DNA of 64,000 bases, from positions 1-64,000 of the forward strand of contig NZ_AUEY01000013.1 in assembly GCF_000426225.1 (NCBI RefSeq), in the 5' to 3' direction. The DNA is from Desulforegula conservatrix Mb1Pa (lineage in GTDB: Bacteria; Desulfobacterota; Desulfobacteria; Desulfobacterales; Desulforegulaceae). Under the pieces are notes generated by a model. It saw nothing but the letters and a program-made list of their open reading frames with translations. It did no database searches and was not told the origin of the DNA. Made by a program: the position numbers and the translations under genes. Positions 36,478 through 45,400 of the stretch are shown in pieces (position 1 is the first letter of the stretch; every line of letters begins with the position of its first letter).

Positions 36478-37188
36478 TTATAGAACTGCAGCAATTTCAT
36501 CAGCAATTCTCAAGGCCGAAGCCCTTGGGTCCGATGCCCTGCTTATGGGTCTTCCTATTACAAGATAATCGCTGCCTTCTGATACAGCCCTCGCCGGAGT
36601 CATTATTCTGGACTGGTCATCTTCTTTAACAACCTCCCATGAAGGCCTGATTCCAGGGGTGACAAGATAAAAATCATTACCGATCCTTTGCCTTATCATG
36701 GACGCTTCGAGGGCCGAACACACAACTCCGCTGCATCCGGCATTTTTCGCCAGCTGAGCCCTCATCACAACAAGGGACTCAGTATTTATGGATTTGTCAT
36801 GGCCAGTCTCTGCAAGATCAGACGCTGAAGTGCTTGTAAGGACAGTAACTGCGAGAAGATCCAGATTCCCCGATGCTCCTGCGGCTGCCCCAAGCATTTT
36901 TGTTCCTCCTGAGGCATGCAGGGTTGTAAAGCGCACATCAAGGCCTGATATTACTGAAACTGACTTTTTAACGGTTTCAGGAATATCATGGAGCTTAAGA
37001 TCCAAAAAGATCTCGGCGCCTGAAATTTCCCTGATCATTTTTATTATGTCCGGGCCTGTCCTTATGAAAAGCTCGAGACCTATCTTGAACATTCCGACAG
37101 TCCCTGAAAGAAGCCTAGCAAAATGGCTTGCTTTTTCCATTGAATCAACGTCCAGAGCAAAAATAATATAATCAGAAGGTTTTTTCAT
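36478..37188 (-). CDS. pyrF: Orotidine 5'-phosphate decarboxylase
   Basis: Decarboxylates OMP to UMP, the last step of de novo pyrimidine nucleotide synthesis. A 236-residue TIM barrel with FALDVDSMEKA at the N-terminus, the catalytic DLKLHDIPETV near residue 63, VTPGIRP near 180 and DYLVIGRPI near 208. It is separated from pyrB and pyrC by 34 kb and stands alone on the minus strand. The ribosome-binding site is weak. Confidence 0.95.
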   Translation of the reverse strand: MKKPSDYIIFALDVDSMEKASHFARLLSGTVGMFKIGLELFIRTGPDIIKMIREISGAEIFLDLKLHDIPETVKKSVSVISGLDVRFTTLHASGGTKMLGAAAGASGNLDLLAVTVLTSTSASDLAETGHDKSINTESLVVMRAQLAKNAGCSGVVCSALEASMIRQRIGNDFYLVTPGIRPSWEVVKEDDQSRIMTPARAVSEGSDYLVIGRPISRASDPRASALRIADEIAAVL

Positions 37189-37412
37189 TCTTATTATGAA
37201 ACTCCATAAAAAGCTTAAAATTCTGTATCGTATGTTTGAAAGATTTCACTGCTATAAAGCTGATATGCCAAATATCCAAAGCGAGGAAGTAAAAAAACAG
37301 TTTTTTTAGCCCATAAACAAGATTTTATTTTGATTTTAAGCATTCAGACGCTAATAATGAATTCCAAAAAAATATAAACCATAGAATAATTGAATCCGGC
37401 AACCAAATAATT

Positions 37413-38762
37413 ATGAATGAAATTAGAATAGTACCCTCTGGCAGCTTCTTCTGCGGGAAAAAACAGCCGGTAGTGCTTCAGGCCTTTCTTGGCTCTTGCG
37501 TCGGCGTGGCAATTTATGACAAGGCGGCAAAGGTAGGAGGAATTGCACATTTTCTTCTGCCAGCGCCAATATCATCTTCTGAATACATAAACCCGGATAA
37601 ATATGCGTCAACCGGACTGCCAGTTTTTCTGGAAGCTCTCAGGGAACTTGGCGCGACAAACAGGAATATGGCTGTGACCATAGCCGGAGGTGCAATGGTT
37701 GGCTCAATCAGCGAGCTTGACATGTCCCTCAATATTGGTGGTCGTACAGCTGAGGTTGTAAAAAAAATCCTGTCCGAAGATGGTATGCAGATAAATTTTG
37801 CGGAAACCGGAGGACTCATAGCCTGCAGGCTTGATCTTGATCTTGATACAGGCAAGGCGTCTGCACAGCCGACGCTTTCAGGCCCTGATAAAACTTTCAT
37901 GGAGTTCATAAAGCCGGATCCTGCCGAAATCAATAATACTATTACTAATGTCAGACCCATACCCCAGGTGGCCCTGAAAATTCTCAGAATGATAAACGAG
38001 GGTGAATACGAGGTACGCCAGCTTTCAAGCGAAATAAAAAAAGACCAGATTATAAGCGCAAAGACTCTTCAGCTATGCAATACCGCTTTTTTTAACAGGA
38101 GGGGCAGCATAGATTCTCTGGAGGACGCGATAATAATACTTGGGCAGGATGCAATCATAAAATCCGTAATTTCAGTATGCGTGCGGCAGTTCTTCGTTCA
38201 GTCAAAATCAAGCTATTCGCTTTGCCAGGGAGATCTTTACCACCACGCCCTTGGAACGGCAATAATATGCGAAAGACTGGCAGCAAAAACAGGCATTGCC
38301 CACCCTTCGTCAGCATACACGGCAGGACTTCTTCACGACATTGGCATGGTGGTCATAGATCAGCATATGCCGCCTGAATCCTCTCTTTTTTATAAAAAAA
38401 TGAGGGAACAGAAATCAGGAATAGTCATGGCAGAAAGAAAAATTTTAGGCATAGACCACTGCGAAGCAGGGGCAAGGCTGGCGAATGCATGGGGACTTCC
38501 TGCGACGCTTGAATGCTGTATCACCCATCACCATATTCCTGAAAAATCGGAAAACAGGTGCCCAATGGTTCACCTTGTGTATATTGCGGATTTTCTTATG
38601 GCAAGATTCTACACTGGAATGGAAATAGAGCTCATAGATGTCAAACATTTGAAAAACCGCCTGAATGCGATTGGTCTTGCACCTGGTGAATTTGTCGAAC
38701 TTGTTGACATGATACCAACACGGATACTGAGGGCAGTTCCTGAACTCGCCATGAGTCTTTGA
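37413..38762 (+). CDS. CheD-HDOD fusion protein
   Basis: A 449-residue fusion. Residues 1-155 are a CheD-type glutamine deamidase domain: the catalytic cysteine is C29 in LGSCVGVAIYD and the histidine is H46 in GGIAHFLLP, as in chemoreceptor deamidases. Residues about 175-390 are an HDOD domain (RPIPQVALKILRMI, AKTLQLCNTAFF, TAGLLHDIGMVVID). The HD metal site is partly kept, with LLHDIG and CCITHHH. No other che gene is in the window. selA follows after 19 bases, so they are probably co-transcribed. The function is inferred to be signalling, possibly in chemotaxis. Confidence 0.85.
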   Translation: MNEIRIVPSGSFFCGKKQPVVLQAFLGSCVGVAIYDKAAKVGGIAHFLLPAPISSSEYINPDKYASTGLPVFLEALRELGATNRNMAVTIAGGAMVGSISELDMSLNIGGRTAEVVKKILSEDGMQINFAETGGLIACRLDLDLDTGKASAQPTLSGPDKTFMEFIKPDPAEINNTITNVRPIPQVALKILRMINEGEYEVRQLSSEIKKDQIISAKTLQLCNTAFFNRRGSIDSLEDAIIILGQDAIIKSVISVCVRQFFVQSKSSYSLCQGDLYHHALGTAIICERLAAKTGIAHPSSAYTAGLLHDIGMVVIDQHMPPESSLFYKKMREQKSGIVMAERKILGIDHCEAGARLANAWGLPATLECCITHHHIPEKSENRCPMVHLVYIADFLMARFYTGMEIELIDVKHLKNRLNAIGLAPGEFVELVDMIPTRILRAVPELAMSL

Positions 38763-38781
38763 AGCAGCAGGTTTTATTCAG

Positions 38782-40221
38782 ATGAAAAAACATTCCTTAA
38801 AAAACGAGATTCTTAAAAAACTGCCAAAAGTTGACGGCGTTCTTCTTGAAATCCTTGAAAACAGCGAATTTGATGCAATCCCAAGATCAGTTATTCTTAA
38901 ATCTGCAAGGGAAACCATTGAGACTGAACGAAGGCGCATCATTGAAACTGCGGACGAATCTACTTTAAAAAATATTGATCATGATTTTATCATTAATGAA
39001 ATAATGGCAAAATCCCTGAAGGCCATGAAGCCAAATCTTATTCCGTTAGTGAACGCAACTGGTGTGGTGATTCATACAAACCTCGGGAGATCGCCTTTAT
39101 GCAGGGATGCCCTTGACCAGATCATGCTGGTTGCCAGAGGTTTTTCAAATCTTGAATTCAACCTTGCAACCGGTAAAAGAGGTATCAGGTACGCAGCAGT
39201 CGAGGAGCTCGTCTGCGAGATAAGCGGAGCAGAGGCTGCAATGGCTGTCAACAACAATGCCGCAGCTGTGATGCTTTGCCTAGACACCCTTGCTAGGGGA
39301 AGAGAAGCCATTGTGTCAAGGGGTGAGCTTGTCGAAATTGGCGGTTCTTTCAGAATTCCGGATGTAATGACAAAAAGCGGCGCAATCCTCAGGGAAATAG
39401 GAACAACAAACAGAACCCATTTGAGGGACTACGAAGCCGCAATAAATGAAAATACGGCCCTTATACTAAAAGTGCACACCAGCAATTTTGCAGTCATGGG
39501 CTTTACTTCAAACGTGCCTCTTTCCGAGCTTTCAGACCTTGGCAAAAAGCAAGGAATACCTGTCATGGAAGATCTTGGAAGCGGAACATTCATAGATTTT
39601 TCAAAATACGGCATGGTATATGAACCAACGGTTCAGGAATCCGTGGCTTCAGGAGCAGATGTAATATCATTCAGCGGAGACAAACTCTTAGGCGGCCCCC
39701 AGGCAGGAATCATAGTGGGGAAAAAGGAAATCATAGCTGAAATCAGGAAAAACCCTCTGACAAGGGCACTAAGAATAGACAAGATGACACTTGCTGGTCT
39801 TGAGGCTACTCTCAGGCATTACAGGGAGGAAAAGGATGCGGTATCAAAGATCCCTACCTTAAGAATGCTGACCATGCCTGTGGAAACCATAGAGGCCAAA
39901 GCCCTCGCCCTAAAAAATGAAATTGATGGATTAAACCATCCCGATCTTGAAGCCAGAATTCTTCCGCTTTCATCAAAAGCCGGTGGAGGTTCGCTTCCGG
40001 CTCAGAACCTGCCGTCCAAAGGAATAGGACTTTCCATAAAAAATATGTCCGCAAACAGAATTGAAAAAGAGATGCGCGGAAACACCCCTCCAGTGATAGG
40101 CCGTATCGAAGAAGATCTGTTCATCATGGACTTAAGAACCATAGAGCCGGATGAATTCGATACTATAAAGGAAGCTTTAGCCCTCATCCTCCAAAAATAC
40201 AAGGGAATGCCCCATGTCTAA
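38782..40221 (+). CDS. selA: L-seryl-tRNA(Sec) selenium transferase
   Basis: A PLP enzyme of 479 residues that converts seryl-tRNA(Sec) to selenocysteyl-tRNA(Sec). The PLP lysine is K301 in FSGDKLLGGPQAG. Other motifs are VNATGVVIHTNLGRSPL near 92 and LEFNLATGKRG near 128. It shows that the organism makes selenoproteins. selB, selD and tRNA-Sec are not seen in the window. It overlaps the next gene by eight bases. Confidence 0.96.
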   Translation: MKKHSLKNEILKKLPKVDGVLLEILENSEFDAIPRSVILKSARETIETERRRIIETADESTLKNIDHDFIINEIMAKSLKAMKPNLIPLVNATGVVIHTNLGRSPLCRDALDQIMLVARGFSNLEFNLATGKRGIRYAAVEELVCEISGAEAAMAVNNNAAAVMLCLDTLARGREAIVSRGELVEIGGSFRIPDVMTKSGAILREIGTTNRTHLRDYEAAINENTALILKVHTSNFAVMGFTSNVPLSELSDLGKKQGIPVMEDLGSGTFIDFSKYGMVYEPTVQESVASGADVISFSGDKLLGGPQAGIIVGKKEIIAEIRKNPLTRALRIDKMTLAGLEATLRHYREEKDAVSKIPTLRMLTMPVETIEAKALALKNEIDGLNHPDLEARILPLSSKAGGGSLPAQNLPSKGIGLSIKNMSANRIEKEMRGNTPPVIGRIEEDLFIMDLRTIEPDEFDTIKEALALILQKYKGMPHV

Positions 40222-41512
40222 GGAAAACATCCATACCTGCACTTGCTCTGATGAACTGATCCCAGATCTTGAACTTGGCTGGAAAGAATTCAGCAAAAAT
40301 GGGAAAAACAGAGAAAGCTGCCCTCACAAAATCGGTGAATTTTCAGGTCAGGCCTTAAATGATGACGTCAGATGCAAAATAAGTAATCTTGAAGAATTCA
40401 CGGTTCTTGCAATCAAGCCTTCTTTGGCTGCCCAGGTTTCAGGCGAAGCAGTCAATACATTCAGAAGAATTCTTGAATCAGAAGCTTCGAAGCATGCCTG
40501 GATTATTTCCGAAGGCGGACATTCCATGTTTTTCTGCGTTGTCCCAGGCAAAGACAGCGCAGTAGCAGCAGAGCACTCCCAAAGATTAAGAAGCATGCTT
40601 TTTGATGCTACAGGCAGGTATTCAACCGTTGGTATTGCAATGTTCCCATTTACTGATTATTCAAGGGAAGATGTTTTCGAAAACGCGGTAAAAGCCTATT
40701 ATCACGCTCTTTTTTATGGTGAAGACAGCCATGCCGAGTTTGATTCCACAAGTCTCAATATCAGCGGTGATCTGTTTTATCAGGCAGGAGAAATAAAAAA
40801 CGCCATATTTGAATACAAAAAAGGGCTTGAGATAAACCCTGACAACACCAATATCATGAACAGCCTGGGTGTCTGTCTTGCACATGAAAAGAATTATGCG
40901 GCTGCTTTGATGGAATTTGAAAAAGCCTCGAACATGAATCCGTCAGAATACCTTGCAATTTATAATTCAGGAGTAGCCTGTGTATTCACAGGTGACATCG
41001 AAAAAGCAAGAAACCTCTTCATTAAAGCTGCGGAAACCGATGACACAGACATCAAAATAGTCTTCCAGGCAGGAAAAGCTGCTCTTGAAAAAGGAGCAAC
41101 CGAGACAGCTGAAAAACTTCTTGAAAAGGCAATATGCCTTAATAACGAAAAGAGTGAGCCTTACAGATATCTTGGCGAAACATACTTCAAAAATGGTAAA
41201 GCAGAAAAGGCCATAGAAGCTTTCAAAAAAGCCGTAAAGCTTAATCCATGCGATGCCCAGTCTTTTTCAGCTCTGGGCGAACTTTTTGCCGAAACCGGGG
41301 AAAACCTTGAAATTGCGCTTGTTTTCTGTAACCAGAGCATTGCACTGTCCCCCAATAACGGACTCATGCACTACAGGACAGGAAAAACCTTGCTAAAGAA
41401 AAACGAACCTGATCTCGCCCTTGAATCATTCAAAAAAGCCCATGAATTAGGCTATGATTCTTCAGGAGAAATCGAAGTTCTTGAAAAAGAACCTATGGGA
41501 AAGGCTTCCTGA
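40214..41512 (+). CDS. TPR protein with degenerate GGDEF-like domain
   Basis: A 432-residue cytoplasmic protein. After a Cys-containing N-terminus (about 1-55), residues 60-180 resemble a GGDEF domain that has lost its catalytic motif: GGHSMFFCVVPG stands where GGDEF would be, and STVGIAMFP then AYYHALFYGE matches the second half. Residues 183-425 are about seven TPR repeats (NIMNSLGVCLAHEKNYAAAL, PYRYLGETYFKNGKAEKAI). It cannot be a diguanylate cyclase as it stands; protein-protein interaction is likely. It overlaps selA by eight bases, which ties it to that operon. Confidence 0.75.
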   Translation: MSKENIHTCTCSDELIPDLELGWKEFSKNGKNRESCPHKIGEFSGQALNDDVRCKISNLEEFTVLAIKPSLAAQVSGEAVNTFRRILESEASKHAWIISEGGHSMFFCVVPGKDSAVAAEHSQRLRSMLFDATGRYSTVGIAMFPFTDYSREDVFENAVKAYYHALFYGEDSHAEFDSTSLNISGDLFYQAGEIKNAIFEYKKGLEINPDNTNIMNSLGVCLAHEKNYAAALMEFEKASNMNPSEYLAIYNSGVACVFTGDIEKARNLFIKAAETDDTDIKIVFQAGKAALEKGATETAEKLLEKAICLNNEKSEPYRYLGETYFKNGKAEKAIEAFKKAVKLNPCDAQSFSALGELFAETGENLEIALVFCNQSIALSPNNGLMHYRTGKTLLKKNEPDLALESFKKAHELGYDSSGEIEVLEKEPMGKAS

Positions 41513-41851
41513 TAATAAGGTTGCCAGCACTTATGATTACAAGGAAAAGCAGATAGCAAAACAAAACGACTGCGCCATATGTCCGCTGCAAGTTAAAAAT
41601 ATCGGATGAATAGTTTCCTTTAAAAAATGATGGACTCGCAAAAAGTCAGATTTACGTCATTCCGGCGAAGGCTGGAATCCAGAAGTAATTGAAAATACAA
41701 AGATGCCGGATAAAGTCCGGCATGACGCCGACGCATTTTTTTGACTTTTTGCTGCCTTGTCAAAAAATAAAGTTACTTGCTTTATAAAAATTTTATGATT
41801 ATTTTCATGAACTTTAAAAATGCCGGTGTAATTTTTCCCAGGAGATTTGAA
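41513..41851. repeat. Intergenic region with MITE-like repeat D, copy 4
   Basis: No gene is seen before the zinc-ribbon gene. Repeat D lies at about 41630-41763 and is the cleanest copy: the ends GACTCGCAAAAAGTC and GACTTTTTGCTGCCTTGTC are inverted, and the inner arms are GTCATTCCGGCG and GTCCGGCATGACG. AGGAG at 41840-41844 serves the next gene. Confidence 0.75.
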
Positions 41852-42094
41852 ATGCCTATATACGAATACAAATGCGATACCTGCAACAAAAGCTTCGAGC
41901 TGCTTGTTTTAGGATCAGACCAGCCGACGTGTCCCACATGCGGAACCCCTGAAATAAAAAGACTCATGTCCTGCTGCGGATTTGTAAGCAAAGGTTCAGG
42001 AGCACCCGGTGAAGCTCCGACATTTAAATCATCGGCTGGTATGTCAGGCTGCGCTGGCTGCTCTTCAACGAATTGCGGGAGCTGCGGGATCTGA
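41852..42094 (+). CDS. FmdB-type zinc ribbon protein
   Basis: An 80-residue protein with the FmdB/CxxC zinc ribbon at the N-terminus: MPIYEYKCDTCNKSFEL followed by PTCPTCG. The C-terminal part is rich in Cys, Gly and Ser (MSGCAGCSSTNCGSCGI). Such proteins are called putative regulators from one early case in methylotrophs; real function is unknown. The start at 41852 has AGGAG seven bases upstream. Its TGA overlaps the ATG of hemC. Confidence 0.88.
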   Translation: MPIYEYKCDTCNKSFELLVLGSDQPTCPTCGTPEIKRLMSCCGFVSKGSGAPGEAPTFKSSAGMSGCAGCSSTNCGSCGI

Positions 42095-43023
42095 TGACTT
42101 CCAACCTTATTATAGGAACAAGGGGCAGCCAGCTTGCTCTTTGGCAGGCCAACTGGGTCAAGTCGGAAATTGAAAGAAAATTTCCTGGAAGCACTGTAAG
42201 TTTGAATATTATCAAGACAAAAGGTGATAAGATCCTTGATGTTCCCCTCGCAAAAGTAGGCGGCAAAGGTCTTTTTGTAAAGGAGATAGAAGACGCCCTG
42301 CTTGAGAAAAGGGTGGATATTGCTGTTCACAGCATGAAGGACATGCCTGCCGAAATTCCTGAAGGACTCTGTATTGCAGCTATTCCTGAAAGGGAAAACC
42401 CCCTTGATGTGCTTATATCAAAAAACGGCTTTAAGCTGGATGAGCTTCCCAAAGGCGCAAAAATCGGCACAAGCAGCTTAAGACGTATGTCCCAGATTTC
42501 TGCCAGAAGACCTGATCTTGAAATAGTGTCGCTCAGGGGCAACCTTGATACAAGAATAAAAAAGCTGGAAGCAGGCGAATTCGATGCAATCGTACTTGCG
42601 GCCGCCGGAGTTCACAGGCTTGGGCTCTCTTCAAAAATCACCCAGTACATAGACCCTGAAATAATGCTTCCCGCATCAGGTCAGGGTGCACTTTGTATAG
42701 AAACAAGGGAAAATGATCCCAAAACTTCCGACATTATCAAAAGCCTTAACCATGCGACAACAGCAACCGCAGTCATTGCTGAAAGAGCTTTTCTTCACAG
42801 ACTCGAAGGCGGATGTCAGGTTCCAATTGCGGCACATGCCAAAGTGAACGGCGATATGGTAGAAATGGAAGGCCTTGTCTCTGATGTCAAAGGCTCCATA
42901 ATTTTCAAAAGCGCTCTTTCCGGCAAGATCTCAGAAGCTGCACAAATCGGCAAAAAACTGGCTGAAGCACTTCTTGAAAAAGGCGCGAAAAAAATTCTTG
43001 ATGAGATTTATTCTGAAAAATGA
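42094..43023 (+). CDS. hemC: Porphobilinogen deaminase (hydroxymethylbilane synthase)
   Basis: Polymerises four porphobilinogens into hydroxymethylbilane for haem, sirohaem and corrinoids. The 309-residue length is usual. IGTRGSQLALWQ is at the N-terminus, HSMKDMPAE near 78, GTSSLRR near 125, SLRGNLDTRIKKL near 142, and the dipyrromethane cofactor cysteine is C241 in EGGCQVPIAAH. I take the ATG at 42094, overlapping the previous stop by one base. It overlaps the next gene by an ATGA. Confidence 0.96.
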   Translation: MTSNLIIGTRGSQLALWQANWVKSEIERKFPGSTVSLNIIKTKGDKILDVPLAKVGGKGLFVKEIEDALLEKRVDIAVHSMKDMPAEIPEGLCIAAIPERENPLDVLISKNGFKLDELPKGAKIGTSSLRRMSQISARRPDLEIVSLRGNLDTRIKKLEAGEFDAIVLAAAGVHRLGLSSKITQYIDPEIMLPASGQGALCIETRENDPKTSDIIKSLNHATTATAVIAERAFLHRLEGGCQVPIAAHAKVNGDMVEMEGLVSDVKGSIIFKSALSGKISEAAQIGKKLAEALLEKGAKKILDEIYSEK

Positions 43024-44546
43024 AAAATAATAAGAATACAGGCAAAATATATCTGATAGGCGCAGGCCCTGGAGATCCGGGACTTATAACAGTCAAAGGA
43101 CTTCAGTGCATCCAGGAAGCTGATGTAATTGTTTATGATTATCTTGCTTCTCCCCGCCTGATGCGCCATGCCCGCAAAGACGCCGAAAAAATATATGTCG
43201 GAAAGATGGGCGGCAACCACACCCTTTCCCAGGATGGGATCAACAACCTGCTTGTGGAAAAAGGAAAATCAGGCCTTAAAGTGGCAAGACTCAAAGGCGG
43301 AGATCCTTTTGTATTCGGAAGAGGCGGAGAAGAAGCCCAGGTTCTTAAAAAAGCCGGAGTTGCCTTTGAAATAGTTCCTGGTGTTACATCGGCTGTCGCT
43401 GCCCCTGCTTACGCTGGAATTCCGATCACCCACAGGGATCACACAACCTCAGTAACATTTGTGACAGGCCATGAAGATCCGACCAAAGCCCAGTCTACAA
43501 TCAACTGGAACAGCCTTGTAACAGGTACGGTTGTATTTTTCATGGGCGTTAAAAATCTTGCCATGATAGTTGAGAATCTCGTCAGGGCAGGAAGATCACC
43601 TGAAACGCCAGCAGCACTCATAAGATGGGGAACAACAGCCAAACAGAAAACAGTCACAGGAATTCTTTCAAATATAAAGGAAGTTGCCGACAAGGCGGGA
43701 ATAACAGCTCCAGCATTAATCGTTGTGGGTGAAGTTGTAACCCTGAGGGAGGAACTCGCCTGGTTTGAAACTGCCCCTCTGTTCGGAAAACGGATCGCAG
43801 TCACAAGATCCCGTGAGCAGGCAAGCGCTCTTGTGGAAAAACTTTCCGAACTTGGCGCTGACTGCGTGGAATGCCCGACAATCAAAATAGAACCTGTTAA
43901 AGACAATTCAAGGCTTCAAAACGCTATTAAAAACCTAAAAAGCTTTGAATGGTTAATTTTCACAAGCGTAAACGGAGTAGCCTGTTTCTTTGATACTTTG
44001 TTTGATATGGGCCTTGACTCAAGGACGCTTGGTGGCGTCAAGACAGCCGTAATCGGCCCTGCAACCTTAGAAAGACTGCTTTCTTTTGGGATAAGAGCTG
44101 ATGTTATTCCGGAAAGCTATGTTGCTGAATCAGTAATAGAGGCCTTCAAATCAGAAGAAGTTAAAGGAAAAAAATTCCTTCTCCCAAGGGCAAAGGACGC
44201 GAGATCCGTCCTGCCTGTCCAGCTTGCTGAAATGGGCGGAATTGTCGACGAGATCATAACCTATGAAGCAGTAGAAGACACCGAACAATCAGCCGAAATA
44301 ACCGGTCTGCTTGAAAAAGGTGAAATAGACATGGTGACTTTTACAAGCTCGTCAACAGTCTCAAATTTTGTAAAAAACATCCCTGAAGGCAGGCTTGCTG
44401 AGCTGATGAAGGATGTAAAGGTCGCAAGCATTGGCCCCATCACCAGCGAAACAGCCAAAAGCCTTGGCCTTGGAATTGACATAGAAGCAGACGTTTTCAC
44501 CATCCCGGGCCTTTGTGACGCAATCCTGAAATTCTACAACGAATAA
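43020..44546 (+). CDS. cobA-hemD: Fused uroporphyrinogen-III C-methyltransferase / uroporphyrinogen-III synthase
   Basis: A 508-residue fusion that closes hydroxymethylbilane to uroporphyrinogen III and methylates it to precorrin-2, steering flux to sirohaem and cobalamin. The N-terminal SUMT domain (1-245) shows YLIGAGPGDPGLIT, RLKGGDPFVFGRGGEEA and VVPGVTS-like IVPGVTSAVAAPA. The C-terminal HemD domain (about 250-505) starts GKRIAVTRSREQA and has FTSVNGV and TFTSSSTVSNF. Its position after hemC with an ATGA overlap matches clostridial and sulfate-reducer clusters. Confidence 0.95.
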   Translation: MKNNKNTGKIYLIGAGPGDPGLITVKGLQCIQEADVIVYDYLASPRLMRHARKDAEKIYVGKMGGNHTLSQDGINNLLVEKGKSGLKVARLKGGDPFVFGRGGEEAQVLKKAGVAFEIVPGVTSAVAAPAYAGIPITHRDHTTSVTFVTGHEDPTKAQSTINWNSLVTGTVVFFMGVKNLAMIVENLVRAGRSPETPAALIRWGTTAKQKTVTGILSNIKEVADKAGITAPALIVVGEVVTLREELAWFETAPLFGKRIAVTRSREQASALVEKLSELGADCVECPTIKIEPVKDNSRLQNAIKNLKSFEWLIFTSVNGVACFFDTLFDMGLDSRTLGGVKTAVIGPATLERLLSFGIRADVIPESYVAESVIEAFKSEEVKGKKFLLPRAKDARSVLPVQLAEMGGIVDEIITYEAVEDTEQSAEITGLLEKGEIDMVTFTSSSTVSNFVKNIPEGRLAELMKDVKVASIGPITSETAKSLGLGIDIEADVFTIPGLCDAILKFYNE

Positions 44547-44564
44547 AAACAAAAAAATGAGGAT

Positions 44565-44599
44565 AAAGACGCGTGCCATCATTTGCACGCGTCTTTTTT
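44565..44599 (+). terminator. Rho-independent terminator after cobA-hemD
   Basis: The perfect 12-base arms AAAGACGCGTGC (44565-44576) and GCACGCGTCTTT (44585-44596) enclose eight bases and run into six T residues, 18 bases after the cobA-hemD stop. Confidence 0.92.
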
Positions 44600-44606
44600 A
44601 TATAAA

Positions 44607-44644
44607 GTCTGGAAAGCATCTTTTAAAAAAGATGTTTTCCAGAC
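44607..44644. repeat. Module C long hairpin
   Basis: GTCTGGAAAGCATCTTTT and AAAAGATGTTTTCCAGAC pair over 18 bases with one G-T wobble around a two-base loop. It belongs to the module C family of hairpins with GGAAAN and TTTTCC arms, like those at 498-532 and 51028-51059. It follows a true terminator, so it is not needed for termination. Confidence 0.7.
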
Positions 44645-44711
44645 CTCTTCTGAAAACCTTCTATTTTTTTGCTTCATCCTGTTTCATTATTTTTGAACCA
44701 AATCTTAATCT

Positions 44712-44848
44712 TGACAAGTCCCCAAAAAGTCCGATTTCCGTCATTCCGGCGCAGGCTGGAATCCAGAAGTGGCTGAAATTACAAAGATGCCGTATCAAGT
44801 CCGGCATGACGCTAAAGCCATTTTTTGTTTTTTTACGACTCCATCAAC
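44712..44848 (+). repeat. MITE-like repeat D, copy 5
   Basis: Same orientation as the copy at 41630. Left end CCCCAAAAAGTCCGATT with GTCATTCCGGCGCAGG; right side GTCCGGCATGACG, then a T-rich end and ACGACTCCATC. It lies just upstream of the hypothetical gene at 44940, which has an opposite-facing copy after its stop. Confidence 0.78.
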
Positions 44849-44939
44849 CTTTAATTCCTTTTTATTCTGTTTAAAAAATGCCAGTATGCAAAGTAATAAA
44901 AAAATAATAATCAGTTTTTAATCAAAGGAAAATCAACAA

Positions 44940-45392
44940 ATGAAAATGGATCTTACAAAAGAAGAATTCAGAGGTCTTCTGGATATTGTCTTTCTTGGTG
45001 ACTGGGTTTTGAGTGCCTATGAGACTGCCGAAGAGAGTAACCCTGAAAAAGAAAAATACAAGGCAATAGTCCAGAAGATATACTCCTTTGCCAAAGATTT
45101 TGGTCTTGGAGAGCTGATTGAACACACCCCTGAGCTGAATCTTTATCATGAAACTCCTGAGTTCGAAGAATCAGAAGTTCAGGACTACATAGCAGAATAT
45201 GAAGAAAACACTTTCTGGGAAAAACTCATCAGCTCACTTGCAGGCAGAGACGCTCTGAAAGATGTCAGCCCTGAAAAAGTCAAAAAAATGTCCGATGATG
45301 AAAGATTCACTCTCATGCTTAAATATGAAGAAAAATGGGCGGAAGAATTTGACAATCACGGTCTGGACAGGCTCGACATAAAAAAGAAGTGA
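44940..45392 (+). CDS. Hypothetical acidic soluble protein
   Basis: A 150-residue protein that I do not recognise. It is highly charged and helical, with no signal peptide, membrane segment or cysteine. Visible segments include FRGLLDIVFLGDWVLSAYE near the N-terminus and ERFTLMLKYEEKWAEEF near the C-terminus. AAGGAAAA lies upstream of the ATG. It stands alone between two inverted copies of repeat D (44712-44848 and 45401-45537), and codon use looks like its neighbours. Confidence 0.75.
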   Translation: MKMDLTKEEFRGLLDIVFLGDWVLSAYETAEESNPEKEKYKAIVQKIYSFAKDFGLGELIEHTPELNLYHETPEFEESEVQDYIAEYEENTFWEKLISSLAGRDALKDVSPEKVKKMSDDERFTLMLKYEEKWAEEFDNHGLDRLDIKKK

Positions 45393-45400
45393 TTCAGATT

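Noticed and set aside
38782-41512. Selenoprotein gene with in-frame UGA near selA
   Set aside because: All genes here have continuous frames that end where their families end; no TGA with continuing homology was seen.
41782-42330. 182-codon minus-strand frame opposite the zinc-ribbon gene and hemC
   Set aside because: Antisense to two conserved genes, with no domain signal.
44557-44874. 105-codon plus-strand frame after cobA-hemD
   Set aside because: It spans a terminator, a module C hairpin and a repeat D copy; the peptide (VIPAQAGIQ) is the usual false translation of ATTCCGGC-type repeats.
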